A stretch of DNA of 64,000 nt from Candidatus Heteroruminococcus faecigallinarum. GTDB lineage: Bacteria; Bacillota; Clostridia; Oscillospirales; Ruminococcaceae. Where the stretch lies: NCBI GenBank assembly GCA_904387055.1, contig CAJFKV010000006.1, positions 1 to 64,000 on the forward strand, read 5' to 3'. A program made the position numbers and the translations under genes. Below, one piece after another: positions 9,520 through 18,737 of this stretch. The first letter of the stretch is position 1. Every line of letters starts with the position of its first letter. The notes below the pieces were generated by a model. The model searched no databases. It was not told the DNA's origin and was given only the letters and a program-made list of their open reading frames with translations.

Positions 9520-10011
9520 CTAGTCGTCCTCCGGCGCCAGCCGGGCCAGGTCCTCCTGGGTCAGCCGCCAAACGGTCCACTCCTCCATGGGCGCCGCCCC
9601 CAGGGAACGGTAAAACCGGTTGCCGGTCTCGTTCTCATCCAGGCACCACCACTCCATCCGGCCGCAGCCCCGCTCCCGGGCAATCCGGGCCAGGCGGACC
9701 ATCAGCGCCCGGCCGTATCCCCGGCCCCGGTACTCCGGGAGGATGTACAGGTCCTCCAGATACAGGCCCGCTCTCCCCAGAAAGGTGGAGAAATTGTGGA
9801 AAAAGAGGGCGAACCCAATCTCCTTCCCCTCCACCATGGGAAAGACCACCTCGGCCTTTCTCCGGCGGAAAAGCCACTCCTCCAGCACCTCCTGGGTGGC
9901 GGTCACCTGGTCCAGCAGCCCTTCGTACTGGGCAAGCTCCCGGATAAAGCGCAGGATGAGGGGAATATCCTGTTCCTGGGCCATGCGGATGGTAAGGGAT
10001 GGTTGGGTCAC
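9520..10011 (-). CDS. GNAT acetyltransferase, SSAT-like
   Basis: Acetyl-CoA dependent N-acetyltransferase of 163 residues. The acetyl-CoA loop is visible as LEDLYILPEYRGRGYGRALM, and the C-terminal WWCLDENETGNRFYRSLGA resembles the spermidine/thialysine acetyltransferase branch, so a polyamine- or lysine-like amine is a reasonable but unproven substrate. The start is GTG at 10011 with AAAGGAGG 7 bases upstream; it overlaps the stop of the radical SAM gene (GTGA). It sits between the radical SAM gene and smc inside the housekeeping train, which says little about its role. Confidence 0.85.
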   Translation of the reverse strand: MTQPSLTIRMAQEQDIPLILRFIRELAQYEGLLDQVTATQEVLEEWLFRRRKAEVVFPMVEGKEIGFALFFHNFSTFLGRAGLYLEDLYILPEYRGRGYGRALMVRLARIARERGCGRMEWWCLDENETGNRFYRSLGAAPMEEWTVWRLTQEDLARLAPEDD

Positions 10012-11039
10012 GGTGTGTCCTCCTTTTTGGGATCGGTTTGGGCGGGTCGTACCCGCAGCTGGCGGCCTTCCAGGGCCGGGTCTTCTTCCAGGACAAAGGG
10101 ATAGCCCCTGGCGGCCAAAAACGCCTTCCAGATCCCTTTCTGCCCGCCCAGGCAGGACCGGGCGGCGGGGGCCACCTGGATCACCACCGGCCCCGGGGCG
10201 ATGCCTGCCGCCTGGGCCGCGGCCAGGGCGTCCTCCGCCAAGAGGCGGCCCCGGCACAGCTCCCCCAGGGCGGGATGGTAACAGCCGCCGGTCATCCTCT
10301 TCTCCACCTGGGGGGAAGCGTGGAGGCCCAGCCGCAGCACCGGAATGCCCGCCTGGTCAAAGAGGCGCAGCAGCGCCGCGCACAGGGGGATCGTCTCCTC
10401 CAGGCCGGGAGGCTGGTAGAGGCCCTCCCGGCGCGCCTGGTCCAGCCGGGTTCCCTCCAGCACCACCGTGGGATAGATCCGCACCCCCTGGGGTCCCAGG
10501 GCAATCAGCCGCCGGGCGGTTTCCATCGCCCCCTGGGGGCTGTCCCCCCACAGGCCGGTCATCATCTGGAGCCCCAGAGAGAACCCGCCCCTCCGGATGG
10601 CCCCGGCGGCCGCCTCCACCTGGGCGGCGGTGTGGCCCCGGCCGTTGCGGCGGAGGACCTGGTCGTCCATGCTCTGGGCGCCCAGCTCGATGGCAGTCAC
10701 CCGATAAAAGCGTAAAATCTCCAGCACCTCGCCGCTGATGGCGTCGGGGCGGGTGGAGATTCGGATGCCGTCGGCCCGGCCCGGCCCCACAAAGGGGGCG
10801 GCGGCCTCCAGCAGCTGGAGCATCTGGGGGCGGGGGATGGCGGTGAAGCTGCCGCCAAAGAAGGCGATCTCCATCCGCTGGTAGCGGCGCCGGTTCTCCA
10901 GGCCCCGGCGGCACCCCTCCGCCACCTGCTGAGGGGTAGGGGCCCCTTCCCGGCCGGAGATGCTCTCCTGGTCACAGAAGCTGCACCGGTGGGGGCAGCC
11001 CAGATGGGGGACAAAAAAGGCGATGTTGGCGGTTCTCAT
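10008..11039 (-). CDS. Elp3-like radical SAM protein
   Basis: Radical S-adenosylmethionine protein of 343 residues. The cluster motif CPHRCSFCDQ is at about 15-24, followed by FFGGSFTAIP, an ELGAQSMDD segment and a late cysteine (VAPAARSCLGG), as in the Elp3-like family found next to rnc and smc in many clostridia. No separate acetyltransferase domain is present, although a GNAT gene follows directly. The substrate is unknown; tRNA modification is only a guess from distant Elp3 similarity. The ATG at 11039 overlaps the rnc stop by 4 bases. Confidence 0.85.
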   Translation of the reverse strand: MRTANIAFFVPHLGCPHRCSFCDQESISGREGAPTPQQVAEGCRRGLENRRRYQRMEIAFFGGSFTAIPRPQMLQLLEAAAPFVGPGRADGIRISTRPDAISGEVLEILRFYRVTAIELGAQSMDDQVLRRNGRGHTAAQVEAAAGAIRRGGFSLGLQMMTGLWGDSPQGAMETARRLIALGPQGVRIYPTVVLEGTRLDQARREGLYQPPGLEETIPLCAALLRLFDQAGIPVLRLGLHASPQVEKRMTGGCYHPALGELCRGRLLAEDALAAAQAAGIAPGPVVIQVAPAARSCLGGQKGIWKAFLAARGYPFVLEEDPALEGRQLRVRPAQTDPKKEDTP

Positions 11040-11710
11040 CCTTCGCCCATCAGCTGGAGCGCCTCCTTGGCGGCCATCTGCTCCGCGTTCTTCTTGCTGC
11101 TGCCGGTTCCCCGGCCAATCACGTTGCTGTTCAGGTGGACCTCCACCGAGAACTGCTTGCAGTGGTCCGGGCCGCTTTCTCCCACCAGCACATAGGCGAG
11201 CTTCTCCTCCGGATTCTGCTGCACAATCTCCTGCAGGATGGTCTTGTAGTCCCGGAAGGGGGGCTGCTCCTCCGGGTCGGTCAGGAACTGCTCCACATGG
11301 GGCAACAGGAACCGGCGCGCCTGGTCCAGCCCTCCGTCCAGATAGATGGCGGCAATCACCGCCTCCATGGCGTCCGACACGATGGAGGGCCGCTGGCGGC
11401 CGCCGGTGTGCTCCTCGCCGCGGCCCAGGCGGATCTCCTGGGCCAGACCGATGTGGGAGGCGATCTGGAACAGGCCCTTCTCGCAGACGATGGAGGCCCG
11501 CAGCTTGGTCAAATCCCCTTCCGCCATGTGGAAGCGGTGAAACAGATAGTCCGACACCACAATCGACAGCACGGCATCCCCCAAAAACTCCAGCCGCTCG
11601 TTGTTGGGGATGGGGGTTTTGGACTCGTTGGCATAGGACGAGTGGGTCAGAGCCGTCTCCAGCAGCCCTCGATCCCGAAACCGATACCCGATTCTCTCTT
11701 CAAACTCCAA
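11036..11710 (-). CDS. rnc: Ribonuclease III
   Basis: Cuts double-stranded RNA in rRNA maturation and mRNA turnover. The 224-residue protein has the signature NERLEFLGDAVL, a second acidic motif (SDAMEAVIAAIYLDGG) and a C-terminal double-stranded RNA-binding domain (about 155-224, GRGTGSSKKNAEQMAAKEAL). The start is TTG at 11710 with AAAGGAGG 7 bases upstream; the open frame extends further up but only into the plsX junction. The acyl carrier protein gene that often sits between plsX and rnc in Firmicutes is absent here. Confidence 0.96.
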   Translation of the reverse strand: MEFEERIGYRFRDRGLLETALTHSSYANESKTPIPNNERLEFLGDAVLSIVVSDYLFHRFHMAEGDLTKLRASIVCEKGLFQIASHIGLAQEIRLGRGEEHTGGRQRPSIVSDAMEAVIAAIYLDGGLDQARRFLLPHVEQFLTDPEEQPPFRDYKTILQEIVQQNPEEKLAYVLVGESGPDHCKQFSVEVHLNSNVIGRGTGSSKKNAEQMAAKEALQLMGEG

Positions 11711-11744
11711 GAGGATTCCTCCTTTGCTCCCAGGGCTGGCCCGT

Positions 11745-12770
11745 TTAATGCTGGGGGGCCTCTTTCGTCCGGTGTTTGTACTCCTCCAGGGCCGCCTGGG
11801 TCTTGGCGATGACGTCGTTGTCACACATGAGCACCGCCTGCCGGATGGCGTTCTTCATCGCCTTGCCGTTGGAGTTTCCGTGGGCCTTGATGACCGGCTT
11901 GCGGGTGCCCAGGAGCGGCGCACCCCCGTACTCGGTGGCGTCCATCTTCTTTTTGAACTGGGCCACCTTGCCCCGGACCGCCAGGTACCCCAGCTTCCCC
12001 GCGGTGGAGCTTTGGAAGATCTCCTTCAGCTCCCCCGAGAAGAACTTGGCCACCCCTTCGGTCAGCTTCAGCATCACGTTGCCGGTAAACCCGTCGGCCA
12101 CCGCCACGTCGCAGGCGCCCAGGGGCACCTCCCGGGCCTCCACATTCCCCACAAAGGAAATGGGGGAGGCCGCCAGCAGCTGATGGGCCTGGACATACAG
12201 GTCGGTGCCCTTCGTCTCCTCCGAGCCGATGTTCACCAGCCCCACCCGGGGCTCCTTGACGCCCGCCACCTGCTCCATGTAGGCGGCGCCCATGATTCCG
12301 AACTGCTGGAGCATCTCCGGGCGGCAGTCGTGGTTGGCCCCGCTGTCCAGCAGGAGGAAGCTTCCCCCCACACAGGGGATCTGGGTGGCCAGGGCCACCC
12401 GCTTGATGCCCGGCAGCCGCTTGATGAGGAAGGTCCCTCCCACCACCAGGGCGCCGGTGCTCCCGGCGGAGACAACGGCATCCCCCTCCCCCTCGGCCAG
12501 CAGCTGGAAGGCCCGGGACATGGAGCAGCCTTCGTATTCCTTCAGCAGGGAAACCGGCTCCGCCTCCACCGGGATGGTCCGCTCGGTATGCACCAGGCGC
12601 ATCCCCTCCAGGGAGATCTTGTTGGCGTCGGCAACTGCCCGCATGGAATCCTCGTTGCCTGTGAGGATCACCTGCACGCCGTACTCGTCAATGGCCATAC
12701 GGGCCCCTTGCAGCACCGACAGGGGGGCGTTGTCCCCTCCGAAGGCGTCGATAATAATGGTTCTCGCCAC
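11745..12770 (-). CDS. plsX: Phosphate acyltransferase PlsX
   Basis: Makes acyl-phosphate from acyl-ACP for phospholipid synthesis (PlsX/PlsY route). The 341-residue protein has the opening IIIDAFGGDNAP, VVSAGSTGALV, LLLDSGANHDCRPE, NIGSEETKGTDL and DGFTGNVMLKL. The start is GTG at 12770 with AAGGAGG 8 bases upstream, directly after the trmFO stop at 12774. No fabH, fabD or acpP follow, so only plsX represents lipid synthesis here. Confidence 0.97.
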   Translation of the reverse strand: MARTIIIDAFGGDNAPLSVLQGARMAIDEYGVQVILTGNEDSMRAVADANKISLEGMRLVHTERTIPVEAEPVSLLKEYEGCSMSRAFQLLAEGEGDAVVSAGSTGALVVGGTFLIKRLPGIKRVALATQIPCVGGSFLLLDSGANHDCRPEMLQQFGIMGAAYMEQVAGVKEPRVGLVNIGSEETKGTDLYVQAHQLLAASPISFVGNVEAREVPLGACDVAVADGFTGNVMLKLTEGVAKFFSGELKEIFQSSTAGKLGYLAVRGKVAQFKKKMDATEYGGAPLLGTRKPVIKAHGNSNGKAMKNAIRQAVLMCDNDVIAKTQAALEEYKHRTKEAPQH

Positions 12771-12773
12771 AGT

Positions 12774-14087
12774 TTATTCCTCCTTTTCCAGCACCGCCCG
12801 CAGGCTGTCCACCGCCCGCTGGGCAATCTGGGCATACCGCTGGCGCTTGTCCCGGATGGGCTTGTCCAGGGGCGGCAAGATCCCCATATTGCTGCCCATG
12901 GGCTGAAAGTTGACCACAGTGGGGTCGCTGATATAGGCGGCCAGGGCGCCCAGCATCGTCTCCCGGGGGAGGATGAGGGGCGGGCGGCCGGCCAGGCGGC
13001 GGGCCATGTTCTTCCCCGCCAGAATGCCGCAGGCGGCCGACTCGATATATCCCTCCACCCCGGTAATCTGCCCGGCAAAGGCGATGGGCCGCCCGTCCCG
13101 CAGGAAACAGGTGGGCTCCAGCAGCCGGGGGGAATCGATGAAGGTGTTCCGGTGCATTACCCCATAGCGGACAAACTCCGCCTGCTCCAGGCCGGGGATG
13201 AGGGAGAAGATTCGCTTCTGCTCGCCGAACTTCAGGTTGGTCTGGAAGCCCACCATGTTGTACAGGGAGCCTTCGGCGTTCTCCCGGCGCAGCTGGACCA
13301 CCGCCCAGGGGCGGTGGCCGGTGCGGGGATCCCGCAGGCCCACCGGCTTGAGGGGGCCGTACCGGATGGCGTCCTCCCCCCGCTTGGCCAGCACCTCGAT
13401 GGGCATGCACCCCTCGTACACCTGGGGGGAGGCCTGGTCAAAGTTGTGGAGGGGAGCGGTCTCCCCGTGGATCAGCTCCTGGTAAAAGGCCTCGTATTCC
13501 GCCTTGCTCATGGGGCAGTTGATGTAATCCGCCTCCCCCCGGTCGTACCGGGCGGCGTAGAAGATCTTCTCCTGGTCCAGGGAGGCGGCGGTGACGATGG
13601 GCGCCGCCGCGTCAAAAAAGCTGAGCCCCTTGCCGCCGCAGAGGGTCTCGATCTCCCGGGTAAAGGCCTGGGAGGTGAGGGGGCCGGTGGCAAGAATAAC
13701 CGGCCCTTGGGGGAGCCGGGTCACCTCCCCTTCCTCCACCTGGATGAGGGGATGGGAACGGATTTTGCCGGTGACCTCGTCGGAAAAGGCCCGCCGGTCC
13801 ACCGCCAGGGCCCCTCCCGCCGAGACGGCCGTCCGGGCAGCCGCCTCCATGGTGACCGACCCCAGCATCCGCATCTCCTCCTTCAGCAGCCCGGCGGCCG
13901 ACTCCAGCCGCATGGCCTTGAGGGAATTGGAACAGACCAGCTCGGCAAAGCCGGGGTAGGTGTGGGCAGGAGAGTACTTTTCCGGCTTCATCTCCCGCAG
14001 GAGAACCGGCACCCCCGCCTGCGCCAGGGCCCAGGCCGCTTCGCAGCCGGCCAGGCCGGCGCCCACAACGGTAACCTGAGGGGTCAT
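12774..14087 (-). CDS. trmFO: FAD-dependent tRNA m5U54 methyltransferase TrmFO
   Basis: Uses methylenetetrahydrofolate and FADH2 to methylate U54 in the T-loop of tRNA. The 437-residue protein shows an N-terminal FAD-binding fold (VTVVGAGLAGCEAAWALA), the family stretch PAHTYPGFAELVCSNSL, and GQITGVEGYIESAACG near the end. The start ATG at 14087 overlaps the topA stop. The topA-trmFO pair is standard in Firmicutes. Confidence 0.97.
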   Translation of the reverse strand: MTPQVTVVGAGLAGCEAAWALAQAGVPVLLREMKPEKYSPAHTYPGFAELVCSNSLKAMRLESAAGLLKEEMRMLGSVTMEAAARTAVSAGGALAVDRRAFSDEVTGKIRSHPLIQVEEGEVTRLPQGPVILATGPLTSQAFTREIETLCGGKGLSFFDAAAPIVTAASLDQEKIFYAARYDRGEADYINCPMSKAEYEAFYQELIHGETAPLHNFDQASPQVYEGCMPIEVLAKRGEDAIRYGPLKPVGLRDPRTGHRPWAVVQLRRENAEGSLYNMVGFQTNLKFGEQKRIFSLIPGLEQAEFVRYGVMHRNTFIDSPRLLEPTCFLRDGRPIAFAGQITGVEGYIESAACGILAGKNMARRLAGRPPLILPRETMLGALAAYISDPTVVNFQPMGSNMGILPPLDKPIRDKRQRYAQIAQRAVDSLRAVLEKEE

Positions 14088-16498
14088 TCCTCTCCCCCTC
14101 CCGTCTTTTCGTAGCCGCAGCCCGGCTTCAGGCAGTGGACCCGACGCAGGCGGCCGGTGGTCCGGAAGAGGGTGGAGCCGCAGTCGGGGCAGGTCTCGGT
14201 GAGGGGCACATCCCAGGTGACAAAGTCGCAGTTGGGATAGTTCTCACAGCCATAGAAGGTCTTGCCGGTTTTGGATTTCTTGGTGAGGACCTTCCCTCCG
14301 CACAGGGGGCAGATCCCTCCCGACTCTTTCACCAGCTTCTTGGTGTTCTTGCACTCGGGGAAGCCGGGGCAGGCCAAAAACTTGCCGAACCGGCCGGTCT
14401 TGATGACCATCTTCCGGCCGCACAGCTCGCAGACCACGTCGGTCTCCTCATCGGGGATCTTGATCCGCTTGCCGTCCATCTCGGTCTCAGCCTTTTCCAG
14501 CGTCTTGGAAAACCCGGCGTAGAAGCTCTCCAGCAGGTCGTGCCAGTCCTCCCGGCCCTCCTCCACCTTGTCCAGGTCGCTCTCCATATGGGCGGTGAAG
14601 TCCACATTCACAATCTCGGCGAAGTGATCCTCCATCAGCTTGGTGGTCACCTCCCCCAGAGCGGTGGGCTTGAGGGCCTTCCCCTCCCGCTCCACATAGC
14701 CACGGGCCAGGATGGTGGTGATGGTGGGGGCGTAGGTGGAGGGGCGGCCGATGCCGTTCTCCTCCAGGGTCTTGATGAGGGACGCCTCGGTGTAGCGGGG
14801 CGGCGGCTGGGTGAAGTGCTGGTTGGGGGTGACGCTCACCCGCTCCAGGGGATCTCGCTCCTTCAGCGGCGGCAGAGCGTTGGCATTTTCCTCCTCGTCC
14901 TCCCGGCTCTCCTCATACAGGACGGTAAACCCGTCGAACTTCACCGTGAACCCGGACGCCTTGAACCCGTAGGGGCCCGCCTCAATGTCGGCGGAAACGG
15001 TGTCATAGAGGGCGTTGGCCATCTGGCTGGCGATAAACCGCTGCCAGATCAGCTGGTAGAGCTTGAACTGGTCGCTGGTGAGGCTGGCCTTGACCCGGTC
15101 GGGGGTCAGCTCGGCAATGGAGGGGCGGATGGCCTCATGGGCATCCTGGGCACTGGCCTTGGACTTGTAGACCCGGGGGGAAGGCGGCAGATATTCCTGG
15201 CCGTAGGTGGCCTGCACATAGTCGGCCGCTTCCTTCTGGGCCTCGGCGGAGATGCGCAGGGAGTCGGTCCGCATATAGGTGATGAGACCCACTGCTCCGT
15301 ACCCGGCCAGCTCCACGCCTTCGTACAGCTCCTGGGCGGCCTTCATGGTCCGCCGGGACTGGAAGCCCAGCCGCCGGGAGGCCTCCTGCTGGAGGGTGGA
15401 GGTGGTAAAGGGGGGCGCCGGCGCCTTCTTGCGCACGCCGGTTTTCACCTTTCCCACCTGGAAGGAGCAGGCGTCCAGGTCGGCCATGATGGCCTGGGCC
15501 TCTTCCCCGTTCTTGATCTCCACCTTGGCGCCGTCCCTGGTGTTCAGCTTGGCCGGGAAGGTGCGGGGGCTGTCGCCGGTCTTGAGGACCGCGTCCACCG
15601 TCCAGTATTCCTCCGGCTGGAAGGCCCGGATCTCCTCCTCCCGGTCCACCACCAGCCGCTCCGCCACCGACTGGACCCGCCCGGCGGACAGGCCCTTGCG
15701 GACCTTTTTCCACAGGAAGGGGCTGATCTTGTAGCCCACAATCCGGTCCAGGATCCGGCGGGCCTGCTGGGCGTTCACCAGGTTCTGGTCGATGGAGCGG
15801 ATGTTGGCCATGCCGGCCTGCACACCGCTCTTGGTGATCTCGTTGAAGGTGACCCGGTTGCGGTCCTGGAGATCCAGGCCCAGCTTCTGGGCCAGGTGCC
15901 AGGAGATGGCCTCCCCTTCCCGGTCCGGGTCGGTGGCCAGGTACACCCGCTGGCTGTTCTTGGCATAGGTGACCAGGCTCTTCACCAGGGCCTCCTTGCC
16001 GGCGATATCCTGGTAGTGGGGCTCAAAGCGGTTCTCCACGTCTACGCCCAGCTTGCTCTTGGGCAGGTCCCGGATGTGGCCCATGGAGGCCACCACCTCA
16101 AAGCCATCGCCCAGGTACTTCTTGATGGTCTTGGCCTTGGCAGGGGACTCCACAATCACCAGCTGATACTCCAGCCCCTTGGGCAGCTTGGGAAGGGCGG
16201 GGGCCTCCGGCGTTTTGGAGGCGGTTTTCCGGGTGGTGGTTTTGGTGGATTTTGCTGTTTTGGCCGCGGTTTTCTTGGGTGTGTCCTCCCCCTCGGCCTC
16301 CGCCGCCTTGGCCGTCTTTTTGGCAGGGGTCTTCTTGGCGGCCGTTTTCTTGGCCGCCGGCTTGGCGGCGGTCTTTTTGGTGGCGGTCTTCTTGGTCTTG
16401 GCGGCTGGGGCAGGCTGGGGCGCCTCGTCCGGGGGGACGGGGTCCAGGCCGGACGGCTCCAGGACCGGCTGTTCCAGATCGGTTACCTTCTTCGGCAT
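14084..16498 (-). CDS. topA: DNA topoisomerase I with basic N-terminal tail
   Basis: Type IA topoisomerase that relaxes negative supercoils. The toprim domain starts near residue 111 (LVIVESPAKAKTIKKYLG) with DPDREGE at 190-196; the active tyrosine is Y408 in GLITYMRTDS. Three C-terminal zinc ribbons follow (CELCGRKM, CPLCGGKV, CPDCGSTL). Unusual is the first 110 residues: a low-complexity Lys/Ala/Thr tail with repeated KKTAAK-like units and an acidic patch, upstream of the catalytic core. The ATG at 16498 has GGAG 7 bases upstream. At 804 residues it is longer than the roughly 690 usual in Firmicutes. Confidence 0.97.
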   Translation of the reverse strand: MPKKVTDLEQPVLEPSGLDPVPPDEAPQPAPAAKTKKTATKKTAAKPAAKKTAAKKTPAKKTAKAAEAEGEDTPKKTAAKTAKSTKTTTRKTASKTPEAPALPKLPKGLEYQLVIVESPAKAKTIKKYLGDGFEVVASMGHIRDLPKSKLGVDVENRFEPHYQDIAGKEALVKSLVTYAKNSQRVYLATDPDREGEAISWHLAQKLGLDLQDRNRVTFNEITKSGVQAGMANIRSIDQNLVNAQQARRILDRIVGYKISPFLWKKVRKGLSAGRVQSVAERLVVDREEEIRAFQPEEYWTVDAVLKTGDSPRTFPAKLNTRDGAKVEIKNGEEAQAIMADLDACSFQVGKVKTGVRKKAPAPPFTTSTLQQEASRRLGFQSRRTMKAAQELYEGVELAGYGAVGLITYMRTDSLRISAEAQKEAADYVQATYGQEYLPPSPRVYKSKASAQDAHEAIRPSIAELTPDRVKASLTSDQFKLYQLIWQRFIASQMANALYDTVSADIEAGPYGFKASGFTVKFDGFTVLYEESREDEEENANALPPLKERDPLERVSVTPNQHFTQPPPRYTEASLIKTLEENGIGRPSTYAPTITTILARGYVEREGKALKPTALGEVTTKLMEDHFAEIVNVDFTAHMESDLDKVEEGREDWHDLLESFYAGFSKTLEKAETEMDGKRIKIPDEETDVVCELCGRKMVIKTGRFGKFLACPGFPECKNTKKLVKESGGICPLCGGKVLTKKSKTGKTFYGCENYPNCDFVTWDVPLTETCPDCGSTLFRTTGRLRRVHCLKPGCGYEKTGGGEE

Positions 16499-16590
16499 TT
16501 GGTTTCTCCATTCCGCCGCTTTGCACCGGCGATCACATTTCTACGGAAGGGGAAGGGCCTGCAAAGGGAAATTTGGTGGGTGGCCCTCCC

Positions 16591-17820
16591 TCACGGGATG
16601 CTGTACCGCTTGCCCGGATGGGCGGCGGCCAGGCCTTCTATTTCCAGCTGGGTCAGCGCCGACAGGACCTCCCTGGCCGGCAGCTGCGCGCGGTTCATCA
16701 ATTCTTGAACGGACAGGGGCTCCTCCTCCAGGGCCTGGTACACGGCCCGCTGGCCGGAGGAAAGGGTGAGGGGCGGCGGCGCTTTCTCCCTGGCCGCCGG
16801 AGGGGGAGAGGACTCCTTGGAGGGGACTTTCTCTCCTCTGGGGGCGGCGGAAGGCCCGGTGCGCCGGGTTTTTTCCTGCTCCTCCAATTGATCCAGCAGC
16901 CGACTGTCCTCCAGCTCCTGGCATCGCTCGATGAGGATTCTATCCGGATACTGCTCCAGATATTCTTCCAGAATGTCCCGGGCGGTGGCGGCCGGGATCG
17001 CCCCCTGACTCAGCAGCCAGTGGGGCGCGGCCGACCCGGGGCTGAAGATGCTCCCCGGCACCGCGAACACATCCCGCCCCTGAGCTGCCGCCAAACCGGC
17101 GGTAATGAGGGAGCCGCTGTGGCGGTTTCCCTCCACCACCACGACCCCCAGGGCGAGGCCGGAGAGGATCCGGTTGCGGCAGGGGAAGTTGCCGGAAAGG
17201 GGCTGGGTTCCAGGGGGATACTCGGTCACCAGGGCCCCGGTGGCGGCGATCATCCGCCGCATCTCCTCCCGGCCGGAGGGGTAGTCCACATCCAGGCCGC
17301 AGCCCAGCACCGCGACCGTTTTTCCCCGGGCGCGCAGGGCCCCCAGGTGGGCGGCCGCGTCAATGCCGGCGGCAAACCCGCTTACCACCACCGCTCCCGC
17401 CTGGGCCAGCTGCTGGGCCAAATGGCCGGCGGCCTCCCGGCCGTAGTCGCTGCACCGGCGGGACCCCACGATGCTGATAGCCGCCTCGTTGTCAATCTCC
17501 CCCAGCTCCCCCTGGACATACAGCACCAGGGGCGGCTGCTGAATATGGCGCAGCCGGAGGGGATAGGCCCGGTCGTCCGGGGTCAGGATCCCATACCCCC
17601 GTTCCCGGCAGAGGGAGGCAATCCGGCCGGCCTCGGCCTCCACCTTGGGAACAAGACGATGGATCTCCCCCAGGGTCAGCTTGCCGTCCTCCCGCAGCTG
17701 GCGGGAGGAACGTCCCCACAGCTCCCCCGGGTGGCCGTAAAAGGCCAGTATTTCCTCCCCGCGGCGGGAGGCTGGTCCAAAGATCTGCTGAAACCAGATC
17801 CAGAGAGCGGCGCCGGTCAT
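16591..17820 (-). CDS. dprA: DNA-processing protein DprA
   Basis: Loads RecA on single-stranded DNA during natural transformation. The Rossmann-like domain contains GSRRCSDYG, VVSGFAAGIDAAAH, GCGLDVDYPS and AAQGRDVFAVPGSIF; the C terminus holds a winged-helix-like segment (LSSGQRAVYQALEEEPLSVQ). The start ATG at 17820 has GGAGGG 6 bases upstream; an ATG two codons earlier is too close to that site. 409 residues is within the range for clostridia. No other competence gene is in the window. Confidence 0.94.
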   Translation of the reverse strand: MTGAALWIWFQQIFGPASRRGEEILAFYGHPGELWGRSSRQLREDGKLTLGEIHRLVPKVEAEAGRIASLCRERGYGILTPDDRAYPLRLRHIQQPPLVLYVQGELGEIDNEAAISIVGSRRCSDYGREAAGHLAQQLAQAGAVVVSGFAAGIDAAAHLGALRARGKTVAVLGCGLDVDYPSGREEMRRMIAATGALVTEYPPGTQPLSGNFPCRNRILSGLALGVVVVEGNRHSGSLITAGLAAAQGRDVFAVPGSIFSPGSAAPHWLLSQGAIPAATARDILEEYLEQYPDRILIERCQELEDSRLLDQLEEQEKTRRTGPSAAPRGEKVPSKESSPPPAAREKAPPPLTLSSGQRAVYQALEEEPLSVQELMNRAQLPAREVLSALTQLEIEGLAAAHPGKRYSIP

Positions 17821-17857
17821 AAACATCCCTCCGTTTTTCTGCAAAACCAGGATGAGG

Positions 17858-18649
17858 TCAGCGGCTCTGGACAAGCTCCCACATGAGGATACAGCCTGCC
17901 ACCGCCGCATTCAGGGACTGGCCCGGCCGGGCCATGGGAATGATAATGGAACGGCTGCACCGGCGGATAATCTCCTCCGGCAGGCCGTTTCCTTCGTTGC
18001 CGATCACCACCGCAGCTTTCTGCCCAAAGGGGGTCTCCCCCACCGGGCGGGCCTCGGGGGTGAGGGCCGCCGCACACAGGTCAAAGCCTTCCTCCTTCAG
18101 CTGGTCCATCACCGGCTCCAGCTGGGGAGCCACCATTACCAGCTGGTGAAAGACCCCGCCCATGGTGGCCCGCAGCACCTTGGGGCTGGTGATCTCGGGA
18201 CAATCGGCGGAAAGGATTACGCCGTCGATCCCCAGACCATCGGCCGTCCGCAGGATGGTCCCCACGTTGCCGGGGTCCTGAAGGCCGCACAGAAGAACAA
18301 GGCGGCGCGCATCTTTTATTTTAGAGAGTTGTGGACGGTTGTCAAGTGCCCGGCAGACACAAAACACCCCCTGGGGGGTCTGCGTATCCCCCAGGCGGGC
18401 GGCCATTGCGTCGGAGATGAGGCGGCATTTTTCCGCCCGCCGGGCCAGCAGGGCTGCCTCCTTGGGATGCTTCTCCGCAAAGCTCTCGCTTTGATAGACC
18501 GCCTCCACCTTCACCGGGGAGGCGGCCGCCTCCATGCAGATGCGCAGCCCCTCGGCCACAAAGAGGCCCTCCTCCCGGCGGGCCCGGCGGGAGGAGAGAA
18601 GACGGGCGATCTGCTTCAGCTCCGGGTTTTCTTTGGACGATAGAACCAT
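17858..18649 (-). CDS. TrmH/SpoU family RNA methyltransferase
   Basis: SPOUT-class 2'-O-ribose methyltransferase for rRNA or tRNA; the exact target is not readable from sequence. The 263-residue protein has an N-terminal substrate-binding segment (EGLFVAEGLRICMEA) and SPOUT motifs: LQDPGNVGTILRTADGLGID (motif 1), VVIGNEGNGLP (motif 2) and IPMARPGQSLNAAVA (motif 3, knot). The ATG at 18649 has GGGAGG 5 bases upstream. It is the first gene of the long minus-strand train, 37 bases before dprA. Confidence 0.92.
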   Translation of the reverse strand: MVLSSKENPELKQIARLLSSRRARREEGLFVAEGLRICMEAAASPVKVEAVYQSESFAEKHPKEAALLARRAEKCRLISDAMAARLGDTQTPQGVFCVCRALDNRPQLSKIKDARRLVLLCGLQDPGNVGTILRTADGLGIDGVILSADCPEITSPKVLRATMGGVFHQLVMVAPQLEPVMDQLKEEGFDLCAAALTPEARPVGETPFGQKAAVVIGNEGNGLPEEIIRRCSRSIIIPMARPGQSLNAAVAGCILMWELVQSR

Positions 18650-18683
18650 GGCTGCCTCCCTGATGAACAGATGGGTTGTGGTA

Positions 18684-18721
18684 TGAAAAGACGCCCGAGT
18701 CAGATTTCCCGACGCGGGCGC
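18684..18721 (-). terminator. Intrinsic terminator after rplT
   Basis: On the minus strand a CGCCCG/CGGGCG stem with an inner GTC/GAC extension and a short loop is followed by TTTT. It lies 16 bases past the rplT stop and separates the infC-rpmI-rplT operon from the TrmH-type gene. Confidence 0.7.
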
Positions 18722-18737
18722 CGATAGGCGATGTGAA

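Noticed and set aside
5251-10104. 1617-codon open frame on the plus strand opposite smc and ftsY
   Set aside because: It is antisense to well-identified genes, has Leu/Gly/Gln-rich composition without domains, and follows from high GC content with few stops in the opposite frame. The same holds for other long plus-strand frames at 20594-27545, 34758-36911 and 60215-62401.
11711-11744. Acyl carrier protein gene between plsX and rnc
   Set aside because: Only 34 bases are present and no acpP-like DSL motif is found; the gene must be elsewhere.
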